From contig NC_021182.1 of assembly GCF_000389635.1 (NCBI RefSeq), positions 4,195,925 to 4,259,924 of the forward strand: 64,000 bases of DNA, in the 5' to 3' direction. The notes beneath the pieces were generated by a model. It had not been told where the DNA came from. It saw only the letters and a list, made by a program, of their open reading frames with translations, and searched no databases. This document shows positions 18,620 to 27,406 of the stretch, piece by piece (within the stretch, counting starts at the first letter, position 1; each line of letters opens with the position of its first letter). A program made the translations under genes and the position numbers. The DNA is from Clostridium pasteurianum BC1. GTDB lineage: Bacteria; Bacillota; Clostridia; Clostridiales; Clostridiaceae.

Positions 18620-18708
18620 TTCAACATATTTGTATCACTTTATATCCTACTTCCAACAAACTTACATTAACATTAGAAGTAGTAGTTAGTTTATCATTCC
18701 TCCCTTTT
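18620..18708 (-). pseudogene. Second nifH-like gene fragment
   Basis: The minus strand reads GGGAGGAATGATAAACTAACTACTACTTCTAATGTTAA... and matches the P-loop to CDP segment of the gene at 11997-12869 ([13 protein letters not shown]...[10 protein letters not shown]) with substitutions and broken phase. Like the fragment at 14460-14565 it sits between an S-leader (L5) and the next gene. Confidence 0.7.
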
Positions 18709-18779
18709 AACAGATATCATTTTCTATTTATCTATTATAATTCACATTTTTTCCTCTGTAATACTTAAAATTTTACAAA

Positions 18780-18900
18780 TAAAAAAAGACCAAGTTTTAT
18801 CTTCTATAACAAAACTTAGCCTCCAGTTTTTCTGGTCAACCAATTCATAGCATTCGTATATGTTTTATATAAAAAAATAACTTATTAATACGTTTGTCAA
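18780..18900 (-). promoter_or_regulatory. S-leader L5
   Basis: TTGACA at 18895-18900 with only a T-rich -10. AAAACATATACGAATGCT block, GTTGAC, hairpin CCAG-AAAAA-CTGG, then terminator stem GGCTAAGTTTTGTTA / AAAACTTGGTC plus a long T-tract. It precedes the nifH fragment and the orphan binding-protein gene. Confidence 0.75.
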
Positions 18901-18932
18901 TATATAACTAAAAAAATTTTAATATAGAATTT

Positions 18933-18971
18933 TATAAGTACAAACCACCATTTAAGAAGATTGTACTTATA
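18933..18971 (-). terminator. Rho-independent terminator after the lesioned radical SAM gene
   Basis: Inverted repeat TATAAGTACAA ... TTGTACTTATA with a 17-base loop. On the minus strand it is followed by an AT-rich stretch ending in a T-run. It lies 121 bp beyond the radical SAM gene 19092-20348 and just upstream of the L5 promoter. Confidence 0.6.
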
Positions 18972-19091
18972 AAAATGATCCAAAACAAGAAAATACTAAA
19001 ATTTAAACATAATTATACTTGAATTCTAGTATTTTTAAAAACAATCCTCTTTATTAGAATTACTACTTAAATAATTCTTATTTAAATTTTT

Positions 19092-20348
19092 TTATTGAAT
19101 TGCCTCTTCATAAATTAGAAATATTTCATTTTCAATACGATATATGTCATTCGGTAATCTATAATCACCAGCTGTAGCATCATGAATCTGATCATATGTA
19201 AAACCATTCTTTTTCCAAATGGCTGCAGCTTTTTCTGACAAATCTACATACCATGATGTTTCTGGGCTTCTGTGTCCTTCAAAAGCTGACCCTACGTTAG
19301 GTGCCCATATATTAAAAGAGAATACAATACCCTTAGAACCAAGATATTCAAATCCATCTATAGTTTTAGATTTAGGCTCTATTCCAGCTACAAAATTTGA
19401 GCGGACGCGTCCCCAACCAAATACTCCTACTGCATATTCTAGTGCTTTTACCCAATGATCCCAACCACCACTTCCATTAGCTTTTCCAGGACAAACAGCT
19501 CTGTAAAAATCTTTATCCCATAGTTCTAAATTTAATGCGGTAGTTCTAAATCCAGCTTCCTTAAACTTATTAATATTATTAAGATCAAGAGGTGCTGCTA
19601 CTGTTGCAGTACCATTAAATTCCTCAACACCTAAAGCTTCCTTTATAGCATCAGCAGCATCAACGTAATATTCTAATTCTCTACGTTCAGCTATTACACC
19701 GCCTGTAATTGTAAGATGGTCTGCAATTCCCTCATCAAAAGCTGCTTTTACTGCTTCGGCTATCTGTTTTGGATTTCTCCAATGAGGACCATACTTTTCA
19801 GCATAAGCTTCAGTATATAACTCCTTATCATAATTTATGTTGCAAAACAAGCAATCCTCATCTCTTTCTTTGTAGGAACATTCATTACTGTAAGTAAATA
19901 TAACATGTTTGTCATAATCTGACGCGTTACCAATAAGGCATAAAGGAGTACCATCAAATGAAAGAGTATCTTCATACTTTGTAAGTTCTGGATATCTAAC
20001 TTCAAAAAGCTTGTTTCCATTATAATTAAGTATATGCTTTCCATTTTCTAATTCTATTCTATAAAGTGAATTTTTGTTTCATATGAATCCTGTCTGAAGT
20101 CCATAAGGTAAGAAAAACCTTGAAGGTAACCAATCTTTCTTATTGACATCACGATTACGTCCCCCTTTAATATTGCTACTTCCTAAATGTGTATATAGCC
20201 TTTCTCCGTCTTCACTAGCCTCTTTAGAAATAGACACACCTTGAGTTTGTAGATCTGCTTTAATTTTTAATTCCCCCCATAGCTTACTCTTCAACTCAGA
20301 TTTCGTAAGTTTACTAACATCTACACTCCATGATTTTAAATTACTCAT
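19092..20348 (-). pseudogene. Radical SAM CX8CX2C-family gene with a single in-frame TGA
   Basis: Starts MSNLKSWSVDVSKLTKSEL (ATG after AGGGAG) and runs to TGA at 20079-20081. The same phase continues without another stop as NKNSLYRIELENGK, TYSNECSYKERDEDCLFCNI (C-x8-C-x2-C) and TGGVIAERRE to the natural end at 19092. In the intact paralogues the codon at the TGA position is Trp (AFRWDPN at 28852-30114, SFNWNPA at 31134-32357), so TGG has mutated to TGA. Selenocysteine is unlikely because the site is not a Cys. It lies behind the degenerate L6 and downstream of the phosphorylase gene. Confidence 0.87.
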
Positions 20349-20453
20349 TTTAATATCTCCCTTATTGTATTAATGCTTCTTTTATATCTAAATTTTATAT
20401 TTATATCAGCATCAATCCCACTAACAATTTAACTTTAATATACTCAATTAATT

Positions 20454-20512
20454 AAAAAAGCTGAGTTTTACATTTTAATTGTAAAACTCAGCCTCTAGTA
20501 CTTTTATTCAAC
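20454..20512 (-). promoter_or_regulatory. S-leader-like terminator L6, degenerate
   Basis: Perfect terminator stem GCTGAGTTTTACA / TGTAAAACTCAGC plus a T-tract, entered through CTAGAGGC as in the S-leaders. The upstream half reads GTTGAATAAAAGTACTAG, so the first arm of the small hairpin is lost, and no promoter is found. It may act only as a terminator after the phosphorylase gene or as a decayed attenuator for the radical SAM gene. Confidence 0.6.
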
Positions 20513-20533
20513 TGGAGTAAACAATTATTTTGT

Positions 20534-21325
20534 TTAAGCAGTAGCACCTTCATCTTCTAGCTTATCAGCTAATTCTGCAAACAGATTTATATTATTCAGC
20601 AATCCTTTTTTAACAGTTTCTATAGTATTGTTTAATTTTTCAGAACCAAATTGTGGATTCCAGTCACTCCATAACTCATCACTAATTGCTAATACATTAC
20701 ACACATCAATTCCTCTATATTTTCCTACAACATATAGTGCTGAGGTCTCCATTTCCACACCAAGAATTCCTCTTTCCCCATAATCCTCAACTTTACTTTT
20801 TAACTCTCTATAAATTGCATCTGTGGTCCAAATACCTCCAGTTATTGAAGCAATCCCTTCATTATCAAAGGCTTTTTGTAAACGATCTAACAGTCTTTCA
20901 CTTGGTAATCCTTCAGAATCATCTTTTATATAATGATAAGAGGTTCCCTCTTCACGAATACAATTATTTGCAATTACTATACTTCCAACAGGTACTGAAG
21001 GTTGTAAACTACCTGCGAAACCAATTCCTATAAAGACTTTTGCACCACGTGCAATAAGTTGCTCAAGAGTACTAACAGCAGACGGTGCACCTACTGGTAA
21101 AGTAATAAAAGTTATATCCTGTTCATTAGTTTTCCAGTTGTAAACAGTACTATTTTTTGTCCAATTTGGCAATGGTTCTAATTCAAAATCTTCTGCAATA
21201 TTTTTTATTAGGTTATGATCCCATGAACCAATAACTACTGGAGCAATTTTGTAATCATTTATTGTCACTCCTTGCCTAGAGGCTAAATGTTCTAAAAACA
21301 TTTCGGCATTAATTCTTTCTTCCAT
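20534..21325 (-). CDS. Nucleoside phosphorylase superfamily protein (PNP/UDP/MTA nucleosidase-like)
   Basis: Cleaves the N-glycosidic bond of a nucleoside. 263 residues with the phosphorylase blocks VIGSWDHN, FIGIGFAGSLQPSVPVGSIV, EEGTSYHY and the substrate-binding VEMETSALYVVGKY (about 195-208). It lies 51 bp after apt, so the two could release and recapture adenine, for example from methylthioadenosine or S-adenosylhomocysteine. That substrate is inferred, since uridine and purine phosphorylases share these motifs. The ATG follows GAAGGAG. A paralogue on the other strand is at 25026-25808. Likely transcribed from L7 with the MATE and apt genes. Confidence 0.85.
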   Translation of the reverse strand: MEERINAEMFLEHLASRQGVTINDYKIAPVVIGSWDHNLIKNIAEDFELEPLPNWTKNSTVYNWKTNEQDITFITLPVGAPSAVSTLEQLIARGAKVFIGIGFAGSLQPSVPVGSIVIANNCIREEGTSYHYIKDDSEGLPSERLLDRLQKAFDNEGIASITGGIWTTDAIYRELKSKVEDYGERGILGVEMETSALYVVGKYRGIDVCNVLAISDELWSDWNPQFGSEKLNNTIETVKKGLLNNINLFAELADKLEDEGATA

Positions 21326-21376
21326 ACTTATTTTTCTCCTTCACTTTTTAAATATTTGTTTTAGAAATTCTATTGA

Positions 21377-21895
21377 TCAAATATCATACTTAACTAAGGA
21401 AAAGACATCATATTTCTCAAGTTTAGCTTTTCCATTAAGTTCAGTAAGTTCAATTACAAAAGCTAAAGATGAAACTTCTCCTCCAGCTAACTCAACTAAT
21501 TTTGCAACTGCATCAATTGTTCCCCCTGTAGCTAATAAATCATCTACTATAGCTATTCTCTGTCCAGGTTTCACTGCATCCTTATGAATTTCAAGTATAT
21601 CCTTTCCATATTCTAATTCATACTCTATTTGTAGTGTCTCTGGTGATAACTTACCCTTTTTTCTTACAGGTATGAACCCCACCCCAAGACTACTTGCTAC
21701 TGAGGCACCAAATAAAAAACCTCTTGCCTCAGGCCCCGCTATAGCGTCAATTTTTTTATCTTTCAAATGGCTTACAATTTCTTCAACTGTATATTTAAAT
21801 GCTTCTCCATCTCCAATTAAGGTTGAAATATCTTTAAAACTTATACCTTTCTTTGGAAAATCTTCAATAATTCTTATTTTATCTTTTAAACTCAT
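21377..21895 (-). CDS. apt: Adenine phosphoribosyltransferase
   Basis: Converts adenine and PRPP to AMP. 172 residues, the usual length. Signatures: [18 protein letters not shown] at the N-terminus, the EARGFLFGA loop and the PRPP-binding [11 protein letters not shown] near residue 122. ATG follows AAGGAGAGG. It sits between the MATE gene (98 bp) and a nucleoside phosphorylase gene. This arrangement fits salvage of adenine set free by SAM-dependent enzymes; radical SAM chemistry and polyamine synthesis generate adenosyl by-products. Confidence 0.95.
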   Translation of the reverse strand: MSLKDKIRIIEDFPKKGISFKDISTLIGDGEAFKYTVEEIVSHLKDKKIDAIAGPEARGFLFGASVASSLGVGFIPVRKKGKLSPETLQIEYELEYGKDILEIHKDAVKPGQRIAIVDDLLATGGTIDAVAKLVELAGGEVSSLAFVIELTELNGKAKLEKYDVFSLVKYDI

Positions 21896-21993
21896 AGAAA
21901 TCCTCTCCTTATATATTAAATTTCACTAATTATATAATTATCAATTATTAATTCACATTATCAATTAATTTCTTATTAGATTTACCCTTCTAA

Positions 21994-23361
21994 TTAGACT
22001 TTTAAACATTTCCATCTACCAGCTTTTATTCTAAAAATATACATAACTGCTCTAATACTGTAATCCAAAAAAATACCTATCATTAACCCATAGAGACCAA
22101 GATTTAAAAATCTAATCAAAATAGCTGCCACTATAAGTCTAAATGTCCACAATCCCGCAACTGATGAAAATATCACATATTTAATGTCACCTGAACATCT
22201 TAATATAGCTGAACCAACCTTTTCAACTCCTAGAAATGATGAAACCAAAGCAAAACCTCTAATTACAATAATACTTGTATTTATAACTTGTAAATCTGAA
22301 GAATATAATCTTGCAAACAAAAATCCTCCAAAAAATTCTATCATTGTAGAGCATAGTCCAGTAAAGATTGCTATCTTTATATTCTCATAAGCATAAGCTT
22401 CTGCTTTTTTTAAATCTTTACTGCCCAAACTTTGACCAACAGTAGTAGTTGTTGTTAAACCAAGGCCTAACAATGGTAAAAAAGCCAAGGAATGTATACT
22501 TCCTCCGATCTGAAAAGCAGCTACTTCAACAGTACCCATGGCTACAACAAGTATTTGCTGCATTAAAAACCCGCCATTCATAATTAAGTTTTCTATACAC
22601 GCAGGAATTCCAACTCTTATTATTCTTTTTATTATTTTAAAATTAATTTTAAATTTACCAAATTTAATAAGATTTATTTTAGACTTTTTTCTAAATAAAA
22701 AATACACTATTACTATGCCACCAATAATTCTTGCAGTAGTAGCAGCTATTGCAGCACCTTTTACACCTAAAGGATTTAAATAAAATACTTCATTATAGTT
22801 TACTCCATAAATTAGGACTACACTTAATAACACATTCATTAAATTTTCAAATAAAACAACATACATAGGCGTCCTCGTATCCCCAATTCCTCTTAAAGCT
22901 CCACCTATCACCATCTCTATTACTACAAATGGCATTCCTAAAAGCACAATATGATAATAAATCTCAACTAAGCTTATTACTTTAGAATCAGCAGCACCAA
23001 AAAAAGTAGTTATTATCTCATTGGAAAACACAATTCCTAAAAAAGTAAGAGATATTCCAACAAATACACTCATAAATAATGATTGAACTAAAACTTCTTT
23101 TGCATTTTTAATACCGCTTTCACCAGTAACCCTAGCAATTATTATTGTCGAACCTATTGAAAGACCAGCAAAAATAGTTTGAGAAAAATTCACTAAATTA
23201 TTAACCATTCCAACTGCTGCAATGGATTCTTTTCCAAGCTTTGACACCAATATAGTTGATACTATACCAACCATCATAATCAATACTTGTTCTATTATTG
23301 TTGGCCATGCTAGTTTTATAATATCCCGGCGTATTTCATGCCTTGAGTATGTTATATTCAT
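21994..23361 (-). CDS. MATE-family efflux transporter
   Basis: Multidrug/toxin-extrusion-type membrane protein of 455 residues with about 12 hydrophobic segments in two related halves. It has the typical N-terminal IKLAWPTIIEQVLIMMVGIV, and GALRGIGDTRTPM near residue 165. The cytoplasmic N-terminus is short and basic. ATG follows AAAGGAG. It is the first gene behind L7, followed by apt and a nucleoside phosphorylase, which raises the possibility of export of a sulfur or nucleoside by-product. The sequence does not reveal the substrate. Confidence 0.9.
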   Translation of the reverse strand: MNITYSRHEIRRDIIKLAWPTIIEQVLIMMVGIVSTILVSKLGKESIAAVGMVNNLVNFSQTIFAGLSIGSTIIIARVTGESGIKNAKEVLVQSLFMSVFVGISLTFLGIVFSNEIITTFFGAADSKVISLVEIYYHIVLLGMPFVVIEMVIGGALRGIGDTRTPMYVVLFENLMNVLLSVVLIYGVNYNEVFYLNPLGVKGAAIAATTARIIGGIVIVYFLFRKKSKINLIKFGKFKINFKIIKRIIRVGIPACIENLIMNGGFLMQQILVVAMGTVEVAAFQIGGSIHSLAFLPLLGLGLTTTTTVGQSLGSKDLKKAEAYAYENIKIAIFTGLCSTMIEFFGGFLFARLYSSDLQVINTSIIVIRGFALVSSFLGVEKVGSAILRCSGDIKYVIFSSVAGLWTFRLIVAAILIRFLNLGLYGLMIGIFLDYSIRAVMYIFRIKAGRWKCLKV

Positions 23362-23432
23362 TAAAATCTCCTTTACTCTGGATTAAAAGTCCTAGATATA
23401 CAACCTAGATTTAAAATAAAATTAATTATACA

Positions 23433-23576
23433 CAAAAAAACTAATATCTCTCCTTAAAAATAAGGATTAGATATTAGCCTCTAGTTTCCCTAGTCAACTA
23501 TAACACAAATACTATTTCAATAGTATTCTTATATGTTTCATATGTTAATTATATTTTACATATAAAAACTTGTCAA
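23433..23576 (-). promoter_or_regulatory. S-leader L7 ahead of MATE/apt/phosphorylase
   Basis: TTGACA (23571-23576), exactly 17 bp, TATAAT (23548-23553). AAACATATAAGAATACT block, GTTGAC, hairpin CTAG-GGAAA-CTAG, terminator stem GGCTAATATCT...AGATATTAG and T-tract. The spacer between the GAATACT block and GTTGAC is longer than in L2 because it holds its own ATAGTATT repeat. Confidence 0.8.
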
Positions 23577-23661
23577 TACATTAAAAAATAAAAGATTAAT
23601 GTTCCTTTTATATATTTACTACATTAAATAGATTCTACTTCCACTTTTTATAACTAATCCA

Positions 23662-24426
23662 TTACAGCATCCATCGTCCACCATTTACATCAATAGTAGC
23701 ACCGACTATATAACCAGCTTCTTCTGATGCTAAAAATAGGACAACATGTGCAACTTCACTATTTGTTCCAAGCCTTCCAACAGGTATATCATTTAAAAAT
23801 CCATCCCTATCTTCCGTTGAAAATGAATTCCATGAATTATCTAGCCTATCTCCGCTAGCTATTATTCCTGGTGCTACTGCATTTACTGTAACATTATACT
23901 TTGCTAAATCTTTTGCAACTTGTTTTGTGAAACTTATCACACCAGCCTTAGCACTTGCATAATGTGGACCTGCTAAAATAGTAAGAGCCCTACCTGCTTG
24001 AGATGATATATTTATTATTCTACCCTTCTTTTGCTTTTTTAAGATTCCTATAACAGCTTGTGTACAAAAAAAGACGCTCTTTAAATTTCTATTTACAACA
24101 ATATCCCACTCGTCTTCTGTTATATCTTCTACTTTTTTAGCATCGCCACCACCACCGGCATTATTAACTAATACATCTACTGTTCCATATTTTTCAATTA
24201 TAGTTTGGAATAGATTTTCAACTTCATCCTTTTGTGTAACATCAGCTCTTATTCCCAAAGCTGTTCCACCATTATTTTTTATTTCAGTTGCTACTTTTTC
24301 AATTGCTGCTTCATTTCTTCCATTTACTATTACCACAGCACCTTCTTTACCAAACTCTAGTGCAATTTCTCTTCCAATTCCGCTTGATGAACCTGTAATC
24401 ACAACAACTTTTCCTTCAAATCCCAT
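23662..24426 (-). CDS. Short-chain dehydrogenase/reductase (SDR family)
   Basis: NAD(P)H-dependent oxidoreductase of 254 residues. Rossmann motif TGSSSGIG is at about 11-18, NNAGGGG near 90, and the catalytic Ser and YxxxK are in NISSQAGRALTILAGPHYAS followed by AKAG. I place the start at the ATG at 24424-24426 (MGFEGK), 8 bp after GGAGG, rather than five codons upstream. It resembles the FabG/glucose-dehydrogenase-like branch. It is transcribed alone from L8. A role in reducing or oxidising an alcohol or ketone of sulfur salvage is only a suggestion. Confidence 0.9.
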   Translation of the reverse strand: MGFEGKVVVITGSSSGIGREIALEFGKEGAVVIVNGRNEAAIEKVATEIKNNGGTALGIRADVTQKDEVENLFQTIIEKYGTVDVLVNNAGGGGDAKKVEDITEDEWDIVVNRNLKSVFFCTQAVIGILKKQKKGRIINISSQAGRALTILAGPHYASAKAGVISFTKQVAKDLAKYNVTVNAVAPGIIASGDRLDNSWNSFSTEDRDGFLNDIPVGRLGTNSEVAHVVLFLASEEAGYIVGATIDVNGGRWML

Positions 24427-24480
24427 AATAATAACCTCCAACTATATTTTATTGTTCAGTCTAGACTAAAATTAATTAAA

Positions 24481-24618
24481 TAAAAAGACTAATATCTATC
24501 CATTTAAATAGGGATAAAATATTAGTCTCTAGTTTTCCTAGTCAACCAAAAAACTTATATGTACTGTAGCATTCTTATATGTTTACTATATTGTATTTTA
24601 TATATCGAATCATGTCAA
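24481..24618 (-). promoter_or_regulatory. S-leader L8 ahead of the SDR gene
   Basis: TTGACA (24613-24618), 17 bp, TACAAT (24590-24595). AAACATATAAGAATGCT block, GGTTGAC, hairpin CTAG-GAAAA-CTAG, terminator stem GACTAATATTTTATCCC / GGGATAGATATTAGTC-type and T-tract. Confidence 0.8.
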
Positions 24619-24850
24619 TATACTTTGGCCGACATGCCTTGGAATCAATATACTGCTAAAAATGTTTTAATAACTTTTTCATTTTATACAAGTTTAAATC
24701 AATTTGTTGACCGCTCCTCTTTAACAGTACTAAATTGTTTTTATAATTTGCCGTTTGTATTCCAATAAACTATAAATATATCGCTAACGCCATAATAGTT
24801 ATTTATAGTGCCCTCTTAATTTTTAGTTTAACTTTTCTCATATTAGCATA

Positions 24851-24879
24851 TTGACATCTAGAATATTTGGAGTTACTAT
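24851..24879 (+). promoter_or_regulatory. Promoter of the plus-strand phosphorylase gene
   Basis: TTGACA (24851-24856), 17 bp, TACTAT (24874-24879). The leader of about 140 bases before the ATG at 25026 contains AGTAGTATTGCTACT and AATTAAAACTTATTTTAATT inverted repeats but no U-tract, so no attenuator is evident. The 24619-24850 stretch holds nothing else I can support. Confidence 0.6.
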
Positions 24880-25025
24880 CAATTCATATAAAACATATTT
24901 GTTTTATAAAGTTACTAAGCAATGACTTAACTAGTTCTATGAATCAAGTAGTATTGCTACTGCTTTTAGTTATAGGATTAATTAAAACTTATTTTAATTA
25001 ATAAGAGAAAGAGGTAAATTATAAT

Positions 25026-25808
25026 ATGGAAGACAAGTACCCATTACATGAATTTGATAGTACTGTAGAAGCATTTATCGAGCCTTCATCTCAACAAAAT
25101 GTTTTTCTTGATGAGGAAATACCTAGTAGTTGTGTATTTTCTTTCTCTAGTAAACTAATTGATAAGCTTTCAACTCTAGACAATGTAAAAAAAATCGGAT
25201 ATATTAAAACACCAATTGAAGAAACTAGTATTTTTAAGTCTGAAATATATGGAAAAGAATTTGCTTTTTTGCAAATACCAGTTGGTGCAGCTGCTGCAGT
25301 AATTAAATTAGAAAGAATAATTGCACTAGGCGTTGATAAAATAATTGTTTTTGGTTCAGCAGGTGTTTTAGACCATGAAATTGCTGCTGGAAACATAGTA
25401 ATCCCTGTTACAGCTGTAAGAGAAGAAGGTACAAGCTACCACTACTTACCACCATCTAGAGAAGTTGAAATGGAACAAGATGTTATTGATACTATAGTTA
25501 GAGCACTTGAAGAAAGAAAGGTACGTTACATAAAAACCAAAACTTGGACAACAGATGCAATATTTAGAGAAACTGTAAAAAAAGTAGAGCGAAGAAAGGC
25601 CGAAGGATGTCTTACCGTAGAAATGGAATGCTCTGCATTGCTCGCTGTAGCAAAATTTAGAGGGGTTAAATTGGGTCAATTGCTATATGCCTTAGACAGT
25701 CTTGGCGGTGTAAGTTGGGATTCTCGAGAAATTTGGAGAAAAGAAGAAGGAGATTCAGTAGTTGAAAAGATATTCTCTATTGCCGCGGAAATAGCTACAA
25801 AACTTTGA
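25026..25808 (+). CDS. Nucleoside phosphorylase superfamily protein (paralogue, plus strand)
   Basis: 260 residues with phosphorylase motifs IIVFGSAGVLDHEIAAGNIV, EEGTSYHYLPPS and TVEMECSALLAVAKFRGV. It is related to the protein at 20534-21325 (shared EEGTSYHY and WTTDAI/FRE segments) but clearly diverged. It is one of only two plus-strand genes. The promoter is at 24851-24879, and a weak AGAGG lies before the ATG. The substrate class (purine nucleoside, uridine or 5'-methylthioadenosine) cannot be fixed by eye. A perfect terminator follows, into whose T-tract an IS256-type element has inserted. Confidence 0.85.
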   Translation: MEDKYPLHEFDSTVEAFIEPSSQQNVFLDEEIPSSCVFSFSSKLIDKLSTLDNVKKIGYIKTPIEETSIFKSEIYGKEFAFLQIPVGAAAAVIKLERIIALGVDKIIVFGSAGVLDHEIAAGNIVIPVTAVREEGTSYHYLPPSREVEMEQDVIDTIVRALEERKVRYIKTKTWTTDAIFRETVKKVERRKAEGCLTVEMECSALLAVAKFRGVKLGQLLYALDSLGGVSWDSREIWRKEEGDSVVEKIFSIAAEIATKL

Positions 25809-25869
25809 TCATATAGATATTTCCTTTAGCTAAATTATAATTCTTTAATTGTTGCAAAGGAAAATTTAT

Positions 25870-25910
25870 AGGGTATTACCACCAATGATGCTGATAATAC
25901 CCTAATTTTT
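25870..25910 (+). terminator. Rho-independent terminator of the plus-strand phosphorylase gene
   Basis: Stem AGGGTATTA ... TAATACCCT followed by AATTTTT, 62 bp beyond the stop. The last eight bases (25903-25910) are one copy of the target duplication of the adjacent insertion sequence. Confidence 0.75.
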
Positions 25911-27371
25911 GAGAGTGTAAAATAATCTGTGTAAACTCCATAAAGATGATATAATTATTCTTATTAAATGGAGGGTGCACAGATTATGTCTTTTTCAAGA
26001 AAGGAACTTATTAAACAACTTATTAAGGAAACAAAGCCTACAAGTGCAAAAGATGTTCAAGAAACATTGAAAGATCTATTCGCCGATACGCTTAAAGAAA
26101 TGTTAGAAGCGGAGCTTGATGACCATCTGGGATATTCTAAATATGACTACAAAAATAAAAATACATCTAATAGTAGAAATGGACGAAGCTCTAAAAAGGT
26201 AATTTCAGATCTTGGAGAATTTCAACTTGATGTACCAAGAGATAGAAACAGTAGTTTTGAACCGGAGGTTGTTAAGAAAAATCAAACAGATATATCTGGA
26301 ATTGAAGATCAAGTTATTGGTATGTATGCAAAAGGAATGACTACCAGAGATATTGCTACTCACTTAGAAAACATATATGGTTTTGAGGCTTCGCCTACAC
26401 TAATATCTGGTATAACAGATAAAATTACTCCTATAGCTAAAGAATGGCAAAATAGACCATTAGAAGCCGTTTATCCTATAATCTTTATGGATGCCATACA
26501 TTATAAAGTTAAACAGGATAATAGAGTCATAAACAAGGCTGCTTACGCAGTTATTGGAGTAAACTTAGATGGTATTAAAGAAGTTTTGGGAATTTGGATT
26601 GGAGCTAATGAAACATCAAAATACTGGCTCTTAGTATTAAATGAACTTAAAAATAGAGGGGTTAATGATATACTTATAGCTTGTGTTGATGGTCTTAATG
26701 GATTTAAAGAAGCTATTAAAGCGATTTATCCTCGTACTGAGATTCAGAGATGCATAATACATCAAATTAGAAACTCTTCTAAATATGTATCTTATAAAGA
26801 TTTAAAAGCATTCAATGCAGATTTAAAACTAGTATATACATCTGCAACAGAAGATGCAGCCTTAGCGGAGCTAGCTAAATTTGAAGAAAAATGGGGAGAT
26901 AAATATCTTATTGCTATCCGCTCATGGAAAGCTAATTGGGAAGAACTTTCTACATTCTTCAAATACCCGCCAGAGATACGAAAAATAATATATACTACCA
27001 ATGCAATGGAAAGCTATAATAGACAATTAAGAAAAGTAACCAAGAGTAAAAGCGTATTTCCTTCAGATGATGCTTTACTTAAAATGCTTTATCTAGCAAC
27101 AATGGATATAAGCAAAAAGTGGACCCAATCTATACGTGGATGGGCTCAAATACTAGCTCAATTATCTATATATTTTAGTGATAGGCTTGAAACTGTAATT
27201 TTTTAAATTTACCTATAATCTTCTAGTCATAGCTATAATGCTTTACTGTAAAAATATATAATAAATATAAAAAACTAGGTTTTTATATTTCTAATACCAA
27301 ACCTAGTTTCTCATAAAAACATCTAATTTAAAATTTCTTATGGCAGTTTACACAAAATTATTGACAGACTC
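25911..27371 (+). mobile_element. IS256-family insertion sequence, complete, with 8-bp target duplication
   Basis: About 1461 bp bounded by imperfect inverted repeats: left end GAGAGTGTAAAATAATCTGT... (25911-25939), and right end, read on the other strand, GAGTCTGTCAATAATTTTGT... (27342-27371). Both continue as GTGTAAACT. The direct repeat TAATTTTT flanks the element at 25903-25910 and 27372-27379, which fits the 8-9 bp duplications of this family. An uninterrupted transposase lies inside, and an internal AAACTAGGTTT/AAACCTAGTTT hairpin follows it. Intact ends, intact gene and perfect duplication indicate recent insertion. Confidence 0.92.
25986..27206 (+). CDS. IS256-family (mutator-type) transposase
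   Basis: DDE transposase of 406 residues. Conserved blocks: IFMDAIHYKV (first Asp), IACVDGLNGFKEAIKAIYP (second Asp, about 232), QRCIIHQIRNS and TTNAMESYNRQLRK (Glu). The C/H signature and the N-terminal LLEAELDDHLGY-type region are typical. The start is the ATG at 25986 (MSFSRK) after GGAGG, not the ATG 18 bases upstream. The frame is intact, so the element is potentially active. Confidence 0.93.
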   Translation: MSFSRKELIKQLIKETKPTSAKDVQETLKDLFADTLKEMLEAELDDHLGYSKYDYKNKNTSNSRNGRSSKKVISDLGEFQLDVPRDRNSSFEPEVVKKNQTDISGIEDQVIGMYAKGMTTRDIATHLENIYGFEASPTLISGITDKITPIAKEWQNRPLEAVYPIIFMDAIHYKVKQDNRVINKAAYAVIGVNLDGIKEVLGIWIGANETSKYWLLVLNELKNRGVNDILIACVDGLNGFKEAIKAIYPRTEIQRCIIHQIRNSSKYVSYKDLKAFNADLKLVYTSATEDAALAELAKFEEKWGDKYLIAIRSWKANWEELSTFFKYPPEIRKIIYTTNAMESYNRQLRKVTKSKSVFPSDDALLKMLYLATMDISKKWTQSIRGWAQILAQLSIYFSDRLETVIF

Positions 27372-27406
27372 TAATTTTTTTTATGAACAATAATTTTAAA
27401 AATTAC

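Noticed and set aside
20079-20081. Selenocysteine codon in the radical SAM gene
   Set aside because: Paralogues carry Trp, not Cys, at the site, and no obvious stem-loop typical of a bacterial SECIS follows directly; a TGG to TGA mutation is simpler.
24559-24768. A 69-codon plus-strand frame over the L8 promoter
   Set aside because: It overlaps the leader, is rich in Cys/Tyr/Ile as expected of random AT-rich translation, and lacks a ribosome binding site.
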